From Cristatella mucedo (lineage: Eukaryota; Bryozoa; Phylactolaemata; Cristatellidae): a stretch of DNA of 64,000 nt. The notes beneath the pieces were generated by a model. That model was not told the DNA's origin. It did no database searches and worked only from the letters and a program-made list of their open reading frames with translations. Below, one piece after another: positions 1 through 12,500 of the stretch. Made by a program: the position numbers and the translations under genes. The stretch is taken from the NCBI GenBank assembly GCA_009760855.2, contig WPIO01000012.1, positions 1,050,501-1,114,500 on the forward strand, given 5' to 3'. Position 1 is the first letter of the stretch. The number at the start of each line of letters is the position of its first letter.

Positions 1-298
1 AGGTTTGTCAGTCGTGATTGCTGTAACTTCTTTACACGTCTGACCTATCGTGGCTACTCATCGACTGTCAACATCGGTCAACCCGTCACTCCACACACTT
101 CTAGCTGTCTGTTGTCTGGCGAAGGATCGCCTATCTTATCCACTCGGCAGGCGTCCCTCACACCGCCAGCTCCTCCCCATCGTTCGGCTGAGCTTAACCG
201 ACCTCAAGTTGTTTGGTGACCGTGTTGCTGCTGCTAGGTCCTATGTGCTTGAAGCCTAGAATCCTCAGCTAACTGATGTCGTGGCGGTGACAGACTTC

Positions 299-378
299 CT
301 AATGGTTGTAGGACATTTCCTCCCCTGGAGGCCCTCCCCCGACATTTCCCCCTATGTTGATGAATGTATACTAAGAAT

Positions 379-431
<53 letters not shown>

Positions 432-482
432 CAAATGAAGTTCACGTTCTACTAAAAATAAAATCAACTCAGTATAATTGGA
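299..482 (+). repeat. TA-core element, copy 1, with (AC)n(AT)n tract
   Basis: 'GACATTTCCCCCTATGTTGA' and 'TGAATGTATACTAAGAATAC' lead into (AC)n/(AT)n at 378-428, then 'GATCAAATGAAGTTCACG' and 'AACTCAGTATAATTGGA'. The same flanks recur at 15190-15410. Confidence 0.65.
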
Positions 483-1037
483 AGGATGGTTTCTAATGAA
501 GCGAGCGGCGTTTGTGATCTATAGACCCATCAGGCACGTGTTTGTACCCATCAAAGCGGCGCACGCTAGGGCGCGTTACTGCAAATGAGCCTCAGAGGTC
601 TACTGAGTATAACTCAATCTCAAGAGATTCCGTTACGCACTAATTAAAGCTCGTAATATGAGCAAGGGTGGATTTAGGCGGCGGTGGTGCAGTTCATCCT
701 AAACGCTAAACCCTGAAACACTAAACCGTAAAGCACTAAAACCGTACACCGGGGAGGGGGAATTTCTTACCCTTGGGGGGAACGTCCGTACCCCCTTTCT
801 AATGAAACTGAGAAGAGCTTTAACTAGAAGCCTGCCAATACCCGCGTATGCTTCGTCCATATGTCCTTAAGCTTGGTTCGCTACAATGGGGCAGGTTATC
901 ACTATTCAATTATTGGATATGCTTCCTTTTTCAATTATGCGATTAGAAAGAGTTAAGTGTTCTTAAGGGGTTTCAAGTATGTGATGTGCTTAGAAAAAGA
1001 TAAGTGTTCTTAAGGAGCTGTAAAGATAATTTGTCAT
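483..1037. other. Unassigned upstream sequence
   Basis: No gene or known repeat recognised. 690-750 has irregular 'CTAAACC(C/G)TGAAACA'-type repeats, too irregular to call telomeric. Confidence 0.5.
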
Positions 1038-1491
1038 CAGTCGTTTCTCGTTTATCGCGGTTATTCAGTTCCAGACTCGACCCTGATAAGTATATTTCTG
1101 TGAAGTTGGATTTTTATTTATAATTGAATATTCGTATTTAGAGCATAGAAACCCGGTTCACGACCATTTAATTAAGATTTTTAACATTATTAGGGCTCTT
1201 CGGACATTAAATACCACGATTATTTGAAAAAACTTCTTAGCCACACCTGAAGGGTGGTCGAGCGGCTGCACCTGGCGTTGAAGGATCTGTGGAGGTGCTC
1301 GAATTCATAGGCCTACAGCCTATACGTACAATAATTTTAATTGTAGTAAAGTGATGTATAATTGACAGACAACCAAGCGTGGGCGGAATCATTTTTTCAC
1401 TAGTTTGATTAACTTTTTAATCAATATATTTAAAAAACCGCGATAGAGTGAAGCTGTGAAAGTCGAAGCGTGAAGTGGCGAGGGACGATTG
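1038..1491 (+). mobile_element. Non-autonomous Tigger/pogo-like DNA transposon
   Basis: Starts CAGTCGTTTCTCGTTTATCG and ends CGAGGGACGATTG, giving imperfect ~13-bp inverted ends. The 5' ~200 bp match the start of the element at 26542 and the last ~60 bp (CGATAGAGTGAAGC...) match its end. A tRNA-like stretch (GGTGGTCGAGCGGCT, 1254-1268) inside may be a nested SINE fragment. Confidence 0.55.
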
Positions 1492-3012
1492 AATAGGGGG
1501 TCAAACAATTTACATATTAAAAAAATCTAAATAATTTACCAAATGTAGCCTCTTAAATCCGATAAAGTATATCTCGGACGTCTAACTTGTGAATTAACTG
1601 TTGTTTGCCAGTGCGATATTCACCAAGTTGAAAACGGTTCACTGAAACCTGGTCGGAAAGGCATTGTGATTTATTCTCGGCTCCTGGTTCAAGCAAAATT
1701 TCTCTAAGCGCTCCACCCAGTTGACCTTGTGGCTTCTGTGTTAACCTGTGACCGTTATGGAGGAGGGGTAACCGTAGCTGGGTATCGTATGTGCATTAAA
1801 AGCTTACACAAGCATAAGTGACGACCGCGGGTAGTGGAGTAGACCTTAGCTGGTAGTGCTCAGTAGCCGAGGTAACCTGGCCTTTGAAGCTGCTGCCACT
1901 TTGAAGTTGGCGAATTTACGCCTCGCGTATTCAATTATTGCAGCTACAGGAATTTAAGCCAAGTATTTTGTAAAAAAAAACTTGTATCAATTTTTTTGTA
2001 TAATTCAATGTGTGCTAGCGGTAGGTGAACTTTGGGCTCCGGTTGGCAAGCCCTTGAGAATGAGAGCCATGTATGCATTGGTAGAACTTTTCTTGATGGA
2101 CACGGGTGGCAATTTGGGGTTGAGTAAAATTCAAAAGAGCATTAAGTAAGTATTTGTGTAAGAGATTGAAGTGCTGGTACTAAGGCTGCCTCACGATGTC
2201 GGAGGTTGCTTCCTTACCTTGCTAAATCAACGTCTCGAGTGCCTCTGCATCTGGCTATAAAAAGTAGGCTCTCCCGCGACTGGAGCACCAGCCATGGCCT
2301 CCCGGTTTACGTTGAAATCGATGCCGTTAATGACCATTCTAATTAGCTTAGACCCCCAGCTACGAAAAAGATCTCAAAAAGTTTGAATTCCCTTATAGCA
2401 GTCACATCGATGGACAAACTGATTCCGTTACTTGATTGATCTCTTACTCCTCACATAGGATCAGCCGTTATTTGATTAAGTTAACGCGTCAGTTTAAAAA
2501 AGGTGCGTTTGCAATTTACACGCTTGCATTAGTCCTAAATATATTCCGCTTTAGCATTAGGAAACTATTCTTCACCTTACAGAGAGCGTAGATTAGATAT
2601 GAAAATGTAAACTGCTTGACGACCAGAGAGAGAGAAACGGGGAAGAGAAAACAGAAGCAAGCTGGAAGCTGATTTCAAGAGCCGACATTTAGTTGACCTC
2701 AAGGAACTTTCGAAGGCTGAGTAAAGTTTTCATGCACAGCGTGCATGAAAATTTTATCATATTTTTGTATGCGACAGAAAATTTACTTAACACTACATCC
2801 AACTGAGACAGATGTTTTACGTGACAAAAAACAGCCGGTTAGCCATAGAGTGAGCTAGCGGCGGTGACTAGAGGTATTCGCACCGTTCAGACACAAGTTT
2901 TTCACATGCTCAGTTTTACTCTAAGAGATACCAAGGTACCTCGCATGTTGGGGCCACAGCAGACCGAGCGGTTAAGTAGAACTGACATCATTGGCTGATA
3001 CCGTCCGGCGAT
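1492..3012. other. Unassigned upstream sequence
   Basis: AT-rich, no open frame of note, no recognised repeat. Confidence 0.5.
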
Positions 3013-3099
3013 GACAATATCAACTGATTTAACAGCCGCATTTGTACAGGGGCAGAAGAGGCTCAACGGGTATCACCACTAGGGTTTCCGGTAACTGTT
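3013..3099 (-). mobile_element. SINE-A 3' part, cut by LTR-1
   Basis: 'CAACTGATTTAACAGCCGCA', 'TTTGTACAGGGGCAGAAGAG' and 'TATCACCACT' are the reverse complement of the SINE-A body; the LTR-1 insertion at 3100 ends the match. Confidence 0.5.
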
Positions 3100-3822
3100 T
3101 GTAGCCGAGTTCCAGGGGTCGAAGGCTATTTCCCGCCGAGCCCCGCCATACTCCGGCCACTTTGCCGCTCGCCATGCTGCTGAGCTAGGGTAAGACGAGC
3201 GGCCATCAGGTTAAGCCTCTTTATAATAACACATGCGCCAACAACAGGGGAACTACATAAGTCTACAGGGAGGGTTCTAAAAAAAAGTACACTATACGGG
3301 CGCAAGACGACGAAGCAAGCGCGAACAAACGTGTTAGTTGGTCAGTCGGCATCCGCAGTCCTGCCGTTGTACCGACTCCAAATCCAACAGTACGAGCGTC
3401 CACCGTAAAAAATCCGGCTAGCTGAGTAACTGCTGGCTAGTCGGAGTCGACCACAGTCGAGAGCTTCCGCCGAAAGACATCAACTCGCGGGGGTCACGAA
3501 CACGCTACACGGGAAACGCAGAATATACAAGTCACAGCAACGAGCGTGCTATCCAGCTCCGCTCGGGCCTTGGGCACTCGTCGCCTTGCGTGCGTGGCCG
3601 CATCGCCGGAGCACGCCTGCAACCATCAAGGTGCATAACTCGGCGAGAACAGGAGCCTCCAACACCATGACTTACTCGGCGAACTTCTCCAACTCAAGAG
3701 CCCCGGTGACCTCACGTCACCGCACATTCGGCCATGCCGTAGGTCCGTCCCCGGCCAGGCCGGTGACCCTTACCCTCACTATAGCCACCTGATCCCAGCC
3801 AACCGAACCTAGCCTGGGTTCA
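3100..3822 (+). mobile_element. Solo LTR, family LTR-1 copy 1, TSD TGTT
   Basis: 723-bp element starting TGTAGCC and ending GGGTTCA, flanked by 4-bp direct repeats TGTT (3096-3099 and 3823-3826). Extensively similar along its full length, same orientation, to 47261-47993. No internal coding region, so a solo LTR is the best reading. It interrupts a minus-strand SINE-A copy. The small ORF inside (3586-3792) is not considered a gene. Confidence 0.8.
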
Positions 3823-4211
3823 TGTTTAGCAGCGGCAGTAAAAAGCAGTTTTTACGTCTACAATATAAACAGCTGTTTTTCTCACTGTTTTGCTGTTTTA
3901 CTAACTCTAACGGAAATTTGTAAACAAAAAGATCCTAAAACTGAAGCTCTAACTTTCATTATGGCTATTTTATTTGTAACGAAACATTTATTGAATTTTT
4001 TGGAATTTTTTGGTGATTTGTTATGATGATTTGATCAAATTGGGCAAAACTCAAATTAAACTCCAGTAAAGTTTGCAAAAATTAAGTAAAGATATTAATT
4101 AAATTTATCTTGTTGCACCAAAAAAATATTGATTTCTGCTCAGCCATGTCTTTAGTTTGGGAATACGCCACAAAACATAGTAATTAAATTACAGAGGAGC
4201 TAGAAGGTCAA

Positions 4212-6068
4212 TGTGGACGATGAATCATCGGGGTGGCCGGTGAGCAGCTATGGCCTAGGAGGGGGACTCCTGTAAGCGAGAGGGGCGAGGAGAGTCGTGC
4301 TTTCCTCTGCTCCGTACATCGTGAAATAAACTGGTCGTGTGGTCATCGGCTGGCGTTCTGTGCTGTGCGTGGCAGCAAACCAAAATACAAGTTATTTCGG
4401 CGTGTTTGAGATGTCTTCCGAAGCTTTCGAAAGCTTCGATGGCTTCGGATACTTCGTTTGCTGGCTGCTGAGTTTCGAGAGGGAGATCGAGCGAAGTCGC
4501 TACGAACCGAGAAAGTGGCACTCGTGTTTGCTGCTTGCGATGCAAGGCTGGGCCTTCACGTTTGCCTCGAGTCTCTTAAGGCAGTGCAGGACGACTACAC
4601 CAAGCTGCGTGAGGCCCTAGTGAAGGCATTTACCTGGCTGGCGGCCTGTAGAGCGAGGCTGCTGCACGCTGATCGGGTAAAAGCTGGTCGAACTGAAGGG
4701 GCCGACAGGAGCGACCAAAAGCGGCAGCAGCAGTCGCCGACGACAAATGTTTGCCGTCAAAGGTGTGCCGGGAGACAAAGGTTTGCCGGGCTGCCACCGT
4801 GTGGCCGGAGGCGACGGCGCTCCAGGCGGTGACTGCTGGCCAGGCGGCGATGTCGTGCTACGAAGCGGCGGCCGAACAACGGGTAGCAGAGATCTGCCAA
4901 GCGGTGACGGCTGGCCAGGCGCCGATGGTATGCCACGAGGCGACGGATTTTTGCGAGAGGCAACAGTCAGCGATGGGGCTGAGGTGTACAGCTGCGAGGC
5001 GGAGGCGTGCGGTAGAGATGCGGCATCGTCTGGCGGCGAGGCGGCATCGCACGAGATGCGAGAGAGGCGCCAGCATCCGGTTGAGAAGCAACGGCCTTCG
5101 AGGCAGCGAAAGCCACGAATCCGACCACTGGACCACAACAAGCCAGTGGGCTGCGACGCTGGGCAGGCCGGGGAGTCGACGAAGGCCATAGACGCAGGTT
5201 GGAGACGGCAGAGTGCGAAGAGGCTGCGGCAGAGCCCGGATCAGCGAATGGAGCGACGGCGGTCGCGGTCCGCAAATCGGTTGCTGGGAAGGTCAACTCT
5301 GTGACGATGGCTGGTAGCCCATGTACCAGCAGGTCGCAAAAGACCGTGCTCCTGCGCACCTCCTCCGAGAGGCTGTGAGGTAGCTCACCTGCCTTTAGGG
5401 CCAGCTGTTACTGCTGGCTGCTGTAGTAGTGATACAGCGCTCTCGTTTCGTAACGTGCTTTTCCTGTCTCAGTTCCCCACTAAAGAGGCTGCTCTGTTCT
5501 GCATTGAGTTCTCTTTGCTCGTTGTTATGTCTTATTTCTGCAGTCAAATTTTTATTGACGCCTTGGATGTGCAGTGTCGCATTTACAGCCGCTCGGCCCG
5601 CTCAATACTGCGTGGTACTTTGCTTTTCTTTACGTTGCTGCTAGGACTTGTGATTTTGAGATCACGGGGAATGTAGTCTGACTATAAGTTAGTGCTCGCC
5701 TCCTATGTGGCTTGGACCTAGGCCGGTCTTGTTCCTCCGCTAACCCGCCGGTGAGCAGCCTTAGATGCATCATCCGGACGGGCTAATGCAGCTATTGAAC
5801 TTATCGTCGGGACGGAACGGGCCGGTGTACAGCTGAGGTCCGCCTCCGATGTGGCTTGGACACAGGCTAGTGTTGTTCCTCCGCTAACCCGGCGATAGAC
5901 AGATGTTGGATCATCGGGGCGGCCGGTGCGCAGCTGTGGTCCAGGAGGGGTGGGGTACTCCCGTGGCGGGGGGGGGTGAAGAAAGTCATGCTTCCCTCAG
6001 CTCCGTGCGTCGTGAAATAAACTGGTGGTGTTGGCCATCGGCTGGTGTTCTGTGCTGTGAGCGACGGT
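4212..6068 (+). mobile_element. Candidate degraded small LTR retroelement (TRIM-like)
   Basis: Direct terminal repeats of about 160 bp: 4212-4372 and 5903-6066, each running from an 'ATCATCGGGG(T/C)GGCCGGTG' block through 'CGTGAAATAAACTGG' (a polyA-like signal) to 'GGCTG(G/T)(C/T)GTTCTGTGCTGTG'. A ~50-bp block (ATGTGGCTTGGAC...TTGTTCCTCCGCTAACCC) occurs at 5704 and 5849, suggesting a duplicated U3. The interior has no pol; around 4500-4640 a frame-broken stretch (KVALVFAACDARLGLHV) faintly resembles gag. No clean target duplication seen. Confidence 0.45.
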
Positions 6069-6089
6069 AACCACAATACACTATACCAT

Positions 6090-7430
6090 AATCATCAAAA
6101 GTTCTGGAAACTCCACGACAACGTTAGTAATCATCTGAAAATACTTGGAATCGATTTTGATAAACCTGCTGGAGGGTGTACATCCAAAGAAGAGCATGTC
6201 AAGAATAAGAGAACAAAAATGATGCCGATTTCCTGGGGCGAAAGCGTCTGAAGGAGGTTGTTCCTGATCTGGCTACTCTTTGAATGTAGATTAGAGCTAT
6301 CACTAGGAAAAAGTATATACGGCAATCAATCTCACGGGACAGATTAAAACTTCCGGCGAACAAAAGCGACATGATGAAGCTGGTGCATGATGATTACAAA
6401 GAAAAAAACAAACTATTGCCCGATATCTAGGGACAACTCAAAGAGAGAAGTAAATTATAACTATGGATAAATACACAACCGTAATAGGAAGTCGATTCTT
6501 CGGAGTCAACGTTCATGATTGCGGCACTAAAACAAAAACCAAGACCGGTTTCGTTCGCATATTTGGTTCGTGCATTTCTCTAGATAGGGTAGACTCAATA
6601 AAACAGCTTTTGAGCGGTTTTTAGAATAAAAACGGATAGGGAATTTGTGGGATCTACACAGGACGGTGCTACAGTAAACAAGAAATGCATTCTCCACATT
6701 GATATCATCGGACAGTTCTGCTTAAACCACGGTCTGCACCTTGGAGTATGTGACACATTGTACAAGAACAGAAATGAGATGGACGATTCAAACCTAGAGG
6801 ATAGTGACGATATTGATGAAACGGAAATTTTGAAGCAAGTCTGGACTTGGAAGTGATTAGCGATGATTGATTAGAAGGAGACGTCGAATACCACCATCTG
6901 CTCACAGAATCACGCAAGCTTTTTTAGAATTCGTGTCCAACATGCTCTTTAACCTGAATAATTACCATGCCTAGTTCATGAAAAGTATGAAGTTGCGTTG
7001 AAGAACGATTGAACAAGGATTTCATGAACCTCTGGCACAGTCTCAAAGATCGGCCTATCGTTCCGCCAAAAATTACGCTAAATTTCGCAGAAAATCCAGC
7101 GTTTCGTCTACTTTGAGGGAAAGATGTAGAAGCTGTCGCCAAACAGTCTTCAAATGATGCTGAAAGTGTGAATTTGTCTATTCAAGATTAATTGACATTG
7201 CTGCTTAAAATAGATGGACCATCAATTACAGCCGGAAGGCAATACAAGTTCAAATCGCCCATGTCCAAACTCATGTTCTTCCGGAATTCTGGCCAGCGCA
7301 CTGAAAATCTTCAGTAATTGTAAAACGCAATTATATTCATTAAATCAACATCACCGGACGTTGAAAGAGTTTTTAGTTGAATTTCTGTACACAGTTAAGG
7401 TCGTGTTTCTCAGACAAGTCACTTAATGAA
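6090..7430 (+). pseudogene. hAT-type transposase remnant (probable)
   Basis: Frame-broken ORF pieces. 6647-6856 encodes 'DGATVNKK' then HIDIIGQFCLNHGLHLGV and CDTLYKN, resembling the hAT block 'TDGA..MKK....... C..HGLHL.V.D.LY'. Neighbouring pieces at 6045-6251 and 7214-7426 could belong to the same coding region but were not matched to motifs. Many stops; not functional. Confidence 0.4.
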
Positions 7431-7649
7431 CTTTAAATTTTGAAATATTAGTGTAACAAGTAAAAATGTATCGATTTCGAACTTATCACGAAAGATATAT
7501 AATAAACCCCAAGTTCATCACAAAAATAAGCTATTGACTTAAAAGCAAGTAAAAAAATGAAAAACCTAGCAAAAAAACAACTTTTAACAGCTTTTTTGAA
7601 AATATACAGCAGTAAACCGATGTTTGTCAAAAATGACTGTTTTTCAGAA

Positions 7650-7775
7650 ACCCTAATCGCCGCCACTTGCAGTTAGCAATCAAGACTCATCCACTTGAGG
7701 ATTCGAACCCATGACCTCGTTCGTGAAGATCAAACACCTTACCTCCTGGTCTATCGTGGTCAGCGCAAGCTTTTC
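7650..7775 (-). mobile_element. SINE-A copy, head half
   Basis: Reverse complement of the body (CGCCGCCACTTGCAGTTAGC) and B box (AGGATTCGAACCC, 7708-7720), then 'CACCTTACCTCCTGGTC' from the A-box region. Confidence 0.6.
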
Positions 7776-7961
7776 CAAGTCGTGCTCAGTGTTTGGAGTC
7801 GATTCATGAAATCACCTGCTCGACGTGGCGGCAGAACGTCTCTACGCGGCCTTAAAAAATTCTCAACCGAAAAACACAGAGCACGCTCGTTCCCGAAGGC
7901 CGCGCCGAAGGCGAAGCCTCGCCGCAAAATGCACAACGTCGCCTCGCGAGTGCTCGGCACA

Positions 7962-8234
7962 TGTTGTGTGCGCCTGCGGCTTCTGCTGTTGTAATTCACG
8001 AAGCGCCCTGACACTAATGAACGTGCCTGTGGCCAATAGTTAAGCATATGACGCAGCCCATTCTCAGGCTACTAATGCGTGTTATATTTCGTGAGGTCTG
8101 CTGCGATTTGAGCTCTCATATATGCACGCGTTGCGAATAATAAAGGAGAGCCTCGTATACCGCTTACGTTCGCCGCTGTGTCTCCGCGAGACTCCCACAA
8201 AACCTGCCACCGACGGAGCCACAGTAAAACAACA
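7962..8234 (+). mobile_element. Solo LTR, family LTR-2 copy 1 (273 bp)
   Basis: Starts TGTTGTGTGCG and ends ACAACA. Shares with the other LTR-2 copies a 'GTGTGCGCCTGCGGC' start, a 'CTGCTGCGATT...GAGCTCTC' core and an AATAAAG-like signal. Flanks CACA and CACG are an imperfect 4-bp duplication. About 720 bp upstream of the receptor start codon. Confidence 0.65.
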
Positions 8235-9560
8235 CACGTGAGCGGAGCACTTCGGAAGCCGTTTGAGCGATGGCTGCTTCTAGCGAACGCGTTCGTGTCG
8301 TGTGGCAACCTCCGGCAACGAAATACTGCCAGCGCCCAGCCCAGTTTCCGTCTCGCGTTAGGCCGACCGACTAAAGCGCGCTGCCGAATTCGTCGTCGGC
8401 GTCGCCGCCAAGGCTCCGCGGACGCACTCGCCTCGGCCGCGCCGAGGGCGAGCAGATTATGGTGGCGAGGCAAGAGCGCGCCCGATAAAAGGAGCTACTG
8501 CGAAGGAGCTCACTGTTAAGAACGGTGGCGCCTGCGGTTGCCCCCACGCCGCTACGCCGCGCCGCGGTTAGCAAAGATGGAGGCGCCGTCAGGCCAGCGA
8601 TTCGCCGGACTGCCCGCTGCCGCTGCCCGCTGCTGCTGCCCGCTGCTGCTGTACGTTGCACCCGTTGCACTCCGGTCTCAGCTCGAGCCTCGCTCTGCGA
8701 GAAAGAAATTTGCGCCGACTACTCGCACGCTTGCCTCGGGGCCCTTTCTGCAGCAGCGCTCGCTGGTTGCTTCGCCATCCTCGGGATTGGAGTAGCGCAG
8801 TCCTACCGACGACGACGGCTGCGCTCTGCTCGATAACGCACTTCCGACCGAGTGAGTAAGGCGACGACGATAAGATAGGCGACAGCCGGCTACGCCATTT
8901 CCGACGAATCGGCGAGCGATCCGCCGACAGACGACCGTCTCTGCAAGCAGCATGGCGGTCACCTGCCGCCAGCCGGAGCGACATTTAGTCGCCTGCTTCG
9001 CCGCCTGGTGCGCTCTCGTGGCGTTCTCGTCAGGTAAGACGCCCGCGCATTTCTGTACTCGCTAGCGCACTCCCGGATTCACCGACGAGCGGGAGAACCC
9101 CGGTGGCCGTTGGCGGGCTCGCTTGACCGGTGCCGGCGCCCCGTCGCGCCATAGGCGTCGAGCGGTCTTGCCGGCGGTAGGCCTTGCGATGGACTCGTTT
9201 AAAAAGAAACGGCCTCCGCGCGCTGCTCCTCACCGCCCGTCGCCTGCTCCAGACGACGCTTCGATCGCACCGCAACATGTCCTGCTCGCCTTCTCCGGCT
9301 GAGCAGATTTCGTCGGCGACGAAGCGGGCATCGAGGCAGCGCGGTGTCTGGCCGCGGGCAGCGCTGGACTAGCTAGGAGACGCTTGAGTGGCTGGAGATG
9401 CTGCAGTAGCTAGAGACGCGCATTCTCTGCGCCAGCAGAGCCGGACGTTGACTCGAATCGCGCGAAGCGCTGGCAGTGCCTCTCTCAGCGCCTCCTGCTT
9501 CCGCCTGCTGCTGGTACTCGCGCGGCGCCCCGTTCTCCGCTCGGCGCAGAGTGCAACCCT
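8160..9560. promoter_or_regulatory. CpG-rich region around exon 1
   Basis: Clearly richer in G, C and CpG than most of the window (for example 8380-8660 and 9060-9360) and brackets the start codon at 8952, so the likely promoter/5' UTR region. No TATA box or initiator could be assigned. Similar patches without a recognised gene occur at 19680-20430 and 21440-22070. Confidence 0.4.
8952..9033 (+). CDS. Exon 1: start codon and signal peptide
   Basis: Opens with ATG in the context GCAGCATGGCG and encodes a leader beginning [11 protein letters not shown] followed by the hydrophobic core [14 protein letters not shown]. The donor is CAG|GTAAGA and the exon ends in phase 1, matching exon 2. Lies in a CpG-rich stretch. 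The transcription start and any upstream non-coding exon cannot be placed. Confidence 0.75.
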
Positions 9561-12500
9561 ATGTAGTGCATGTCACCTCTAACCATATTATTCATTTCGT
9601 TTGTTTTTCAAGCATGATTTTACTTACCATTCCATTGCATTTCACTTTACAGCAAATGTAAAGCGCCTAGAGAGAGAGTAAGTTCTCTGAGGGCGCTTTA
9701 TCAAGTGAATTATTATTATATTATTATTAGTCTGAATTATCGTCGCGAACGGCACAGAACGCTAGCCGACGAGCAACACCGCCGGTTTATTTCACCTACA
9801 CACGGATGCTCGCCCCAAAGCGCATCCGGTCTGCTGCCTGCGGCGGCAGCCGCAGTCGCAGACTCGCGACGACTGCCGCATATCTGTCAGCGGGGGATGC
9901 GCCTCAATTTCTGGCGACTCCTCTTATCGAGCTGCTTCTTGTTCCCGAGATGCTCTGGCGTTTGACTGCGGCGCTGTGTATACTGGTTCTGGGTTATAAT
10001 GGATCTCCGCAGAGCAATCAATCTTATTACTGGGGGCCTTTCTAGAGTCTCCAAATCTTACCCCCGGTAAGAAAGCGGCACCGACTAGCGGTGGATATTG
10101 CGCAGCGACTTCCGCGATGTCACTCAGCGGTGCAAGCATGCTTACGCTTTAATGCAAAGCGATAGAGAGTAAATAGTGCGCCCGCGTAAAATACCGTGCG
10201 CGTAACCTCTACCTTCAGGAGTGACACAATTTCTAGGGAAAGACGAACAGATTGTGCGCGTAAACATCTTCCCCACAAACTGCATGCGTATCTTTAAGCG
10301 CCGCGGCACTTGAAACAAGCGATGGATGTAGGTAATTGGTTAGCGGTAGAAGCAATGGCGTCACAGGCATCGGAATAAGGTGCAGGCTGGGAATATTTCT
10401 TGATTTTTAATTTTAACTTTTGTTTCTACACTTTTTTACATATTTTATATAAGGTCATCGTGATTTCATTGAATTGACTTCGGATCGAGTTCCTGTTTCC
10501 ATAAAGAACCTTCAAATGGTCAATCCTGAAATTGGCTGTACCTTCAATGGTCAAGTAAAGATTTTGAGGTAGCTCGGCGAGAAGTTTATTAAGTAGGAAG
10601 TCAAACTGTTAGCCCGAGCAGTTCTTGCGCGCCCTAAAATTAAGCCAGACTGGCTCTGTGCTACACATCGACGCATTAGTTGTGCGACGCCTTTCTCGCG
10701 AAGTCAGCTTGTCACACTTTGTCAAGATCGTAGTTTCTTCAAACTGCTCGTGCAGTCGTATTTCGCGAGCTAGATTATATTGCAGCTTTTCGGTGCTGCC
10801 TGCGCCCCCTAAATTAGTGCAGTGCAAGTGTGTATAAGCTCAATGACAGGTCGTTAAGTATTACTAAGGTTTTCTGCTGGATTATGCACGCCCTTGGTCA
10901 GGCCTAGCTAATTGAGGCTTGATTAATTTCGAGTCCAAGTTATTGGAGCTGCAGTGAGCTTTGCTTGGTGCCGTCTATTTCTAAATGTGCGGGTAACAAT
11001 TTTTAGCCAACACAGACAACTTCTTTGTCGTCTCGTCTGAGCAGAGCATAGTGAATGCTGGTTCCGAGGGCGCGCTAGTGAGTTTGCCCTTTGACCTGGT
11101 TCTATTCGACCGGAAGCTGGTGGCAGGCGAGAAACTTTGGGTGAGTACTTTCAGTACGAAGCTTGGCTTTTTAATGCTAGTCGGACGCCATGACATGCAC
11201 TAGAGAGGTGGGCCATTCTGAAATGGCTATGTGTTTATGCATTCTGCAAGAAAGTGGATCGATACGAATAGTAGTTGGATTTGGTGTGCCATGAAAAGGC
11301 ACTCAATTGCTAAAACTGTGTCAACCGTCCTGAATGCTTGACTAGTGTCAAAAAAGCAACGACATTTGTTATTTCATTCTTCTCAAAATACTTTCAATGT
11401 ATTCCAAAGCGACCTCTCTTTGAACGACCATATCAGCTCCACAGTCAAATCTGCCTATTTTCAGCTGCATAACATTGCTAAAATTCGGGCTTGTTTAGAT
11501 TAGGATACCACGTCCAAGTTGGTCCATGCATTCGTGACATCCCGTCTCGACTTCTGCAACTCACTGCTCGCTGGCCTACCGGCATGTGCGATCAGGCGAT
11601 TGCAGCTGGTGCAAAATTCAGCAGCTAGGCTTGTCTGTCGTGAGCGTCGCAGTTGCCACATTACACCACTTCTCACCGACCTGCACTGGCTCCCAGTCAA
11701 GCAACGGATTGACTTCAAGGTTTTGTCTCTCACTTTTACGTCACTTCATTCTATGGCTCCAGCCTATCTCTCAGATATACTCCCCCATCAGGCCAAGCAT
11801 CGTACCACCCGCTTTTCGGAATCTAACAGTCGACAAATACCCCGTACAAACCTCAAATCCTTTGGAGACCGTGCATTTAGTTCGCATGCTCCTAAAGCCT
11901 GGAACTCCCTCCCGACCTGCGTCAGAACATCCCATGACCTGACCACATTTAAAAAGAATTTAAAAACACACCAATTTAGGACAGCATTTAGTGGGTCCCT
12001 GTGATTCGTCCTTGATGTGCTTATGCGTGCTGACACTGTGCATGCTGCCACTAACCAGGTTTGCATGCTGACCCTGTGCATGTTACCCCTAACCATGTTA
12101 TTCATTTTGTTTGTTCGTCAAGCATGATTTTACTCACCATTCAATTGCATTTCCCTTTGCAGCAAATGTAAAGCGCCTAGAGAGAGATTGAGTTCTCTGA
12201 GGGCGCTTTACTAAGTGTATTATTATTATTATTACTAAATCAGCGATTTATAGAGCGTCGTGATGATTAATGTATTGCGGAATGACGAGTAAGTTTTCTT
12301 ACCTTACCTGACGCCCAGTCACAGATCACAGAAGCAACCACTCTATTCTCTCCATTTCAGCCCAAAAATACTCAAATAGATCACAGGGTCTGGAATTGCT
12401 ATATAAATCTCCCCGTAAATTAAAATATAATAACACGAATATGCCCTATGTAACCAAATTCAATTATGGGAATGATATGTACAGATATTTTTTACTAGGT

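Noticed and set aside
690-750. Telomere-like repeats (CTAAACC..)
   Set aside because: Units irregular in length and sequence, only a few copies.
4747-5304. Collagen-like secreted protein gene
   Set aside because: No signal peptide, Gly-X-Y irregular, lies inside a damaged repeat element with ORFs open in all frames.
11519-12004. 161-codon ORF (and copies at 31458, 37970, 43798, 57952) as a host gene
   Set aside because: Repeated in many damaged copies with identical 3' UTR and ATT tail; it is the end of a LINE ORF.
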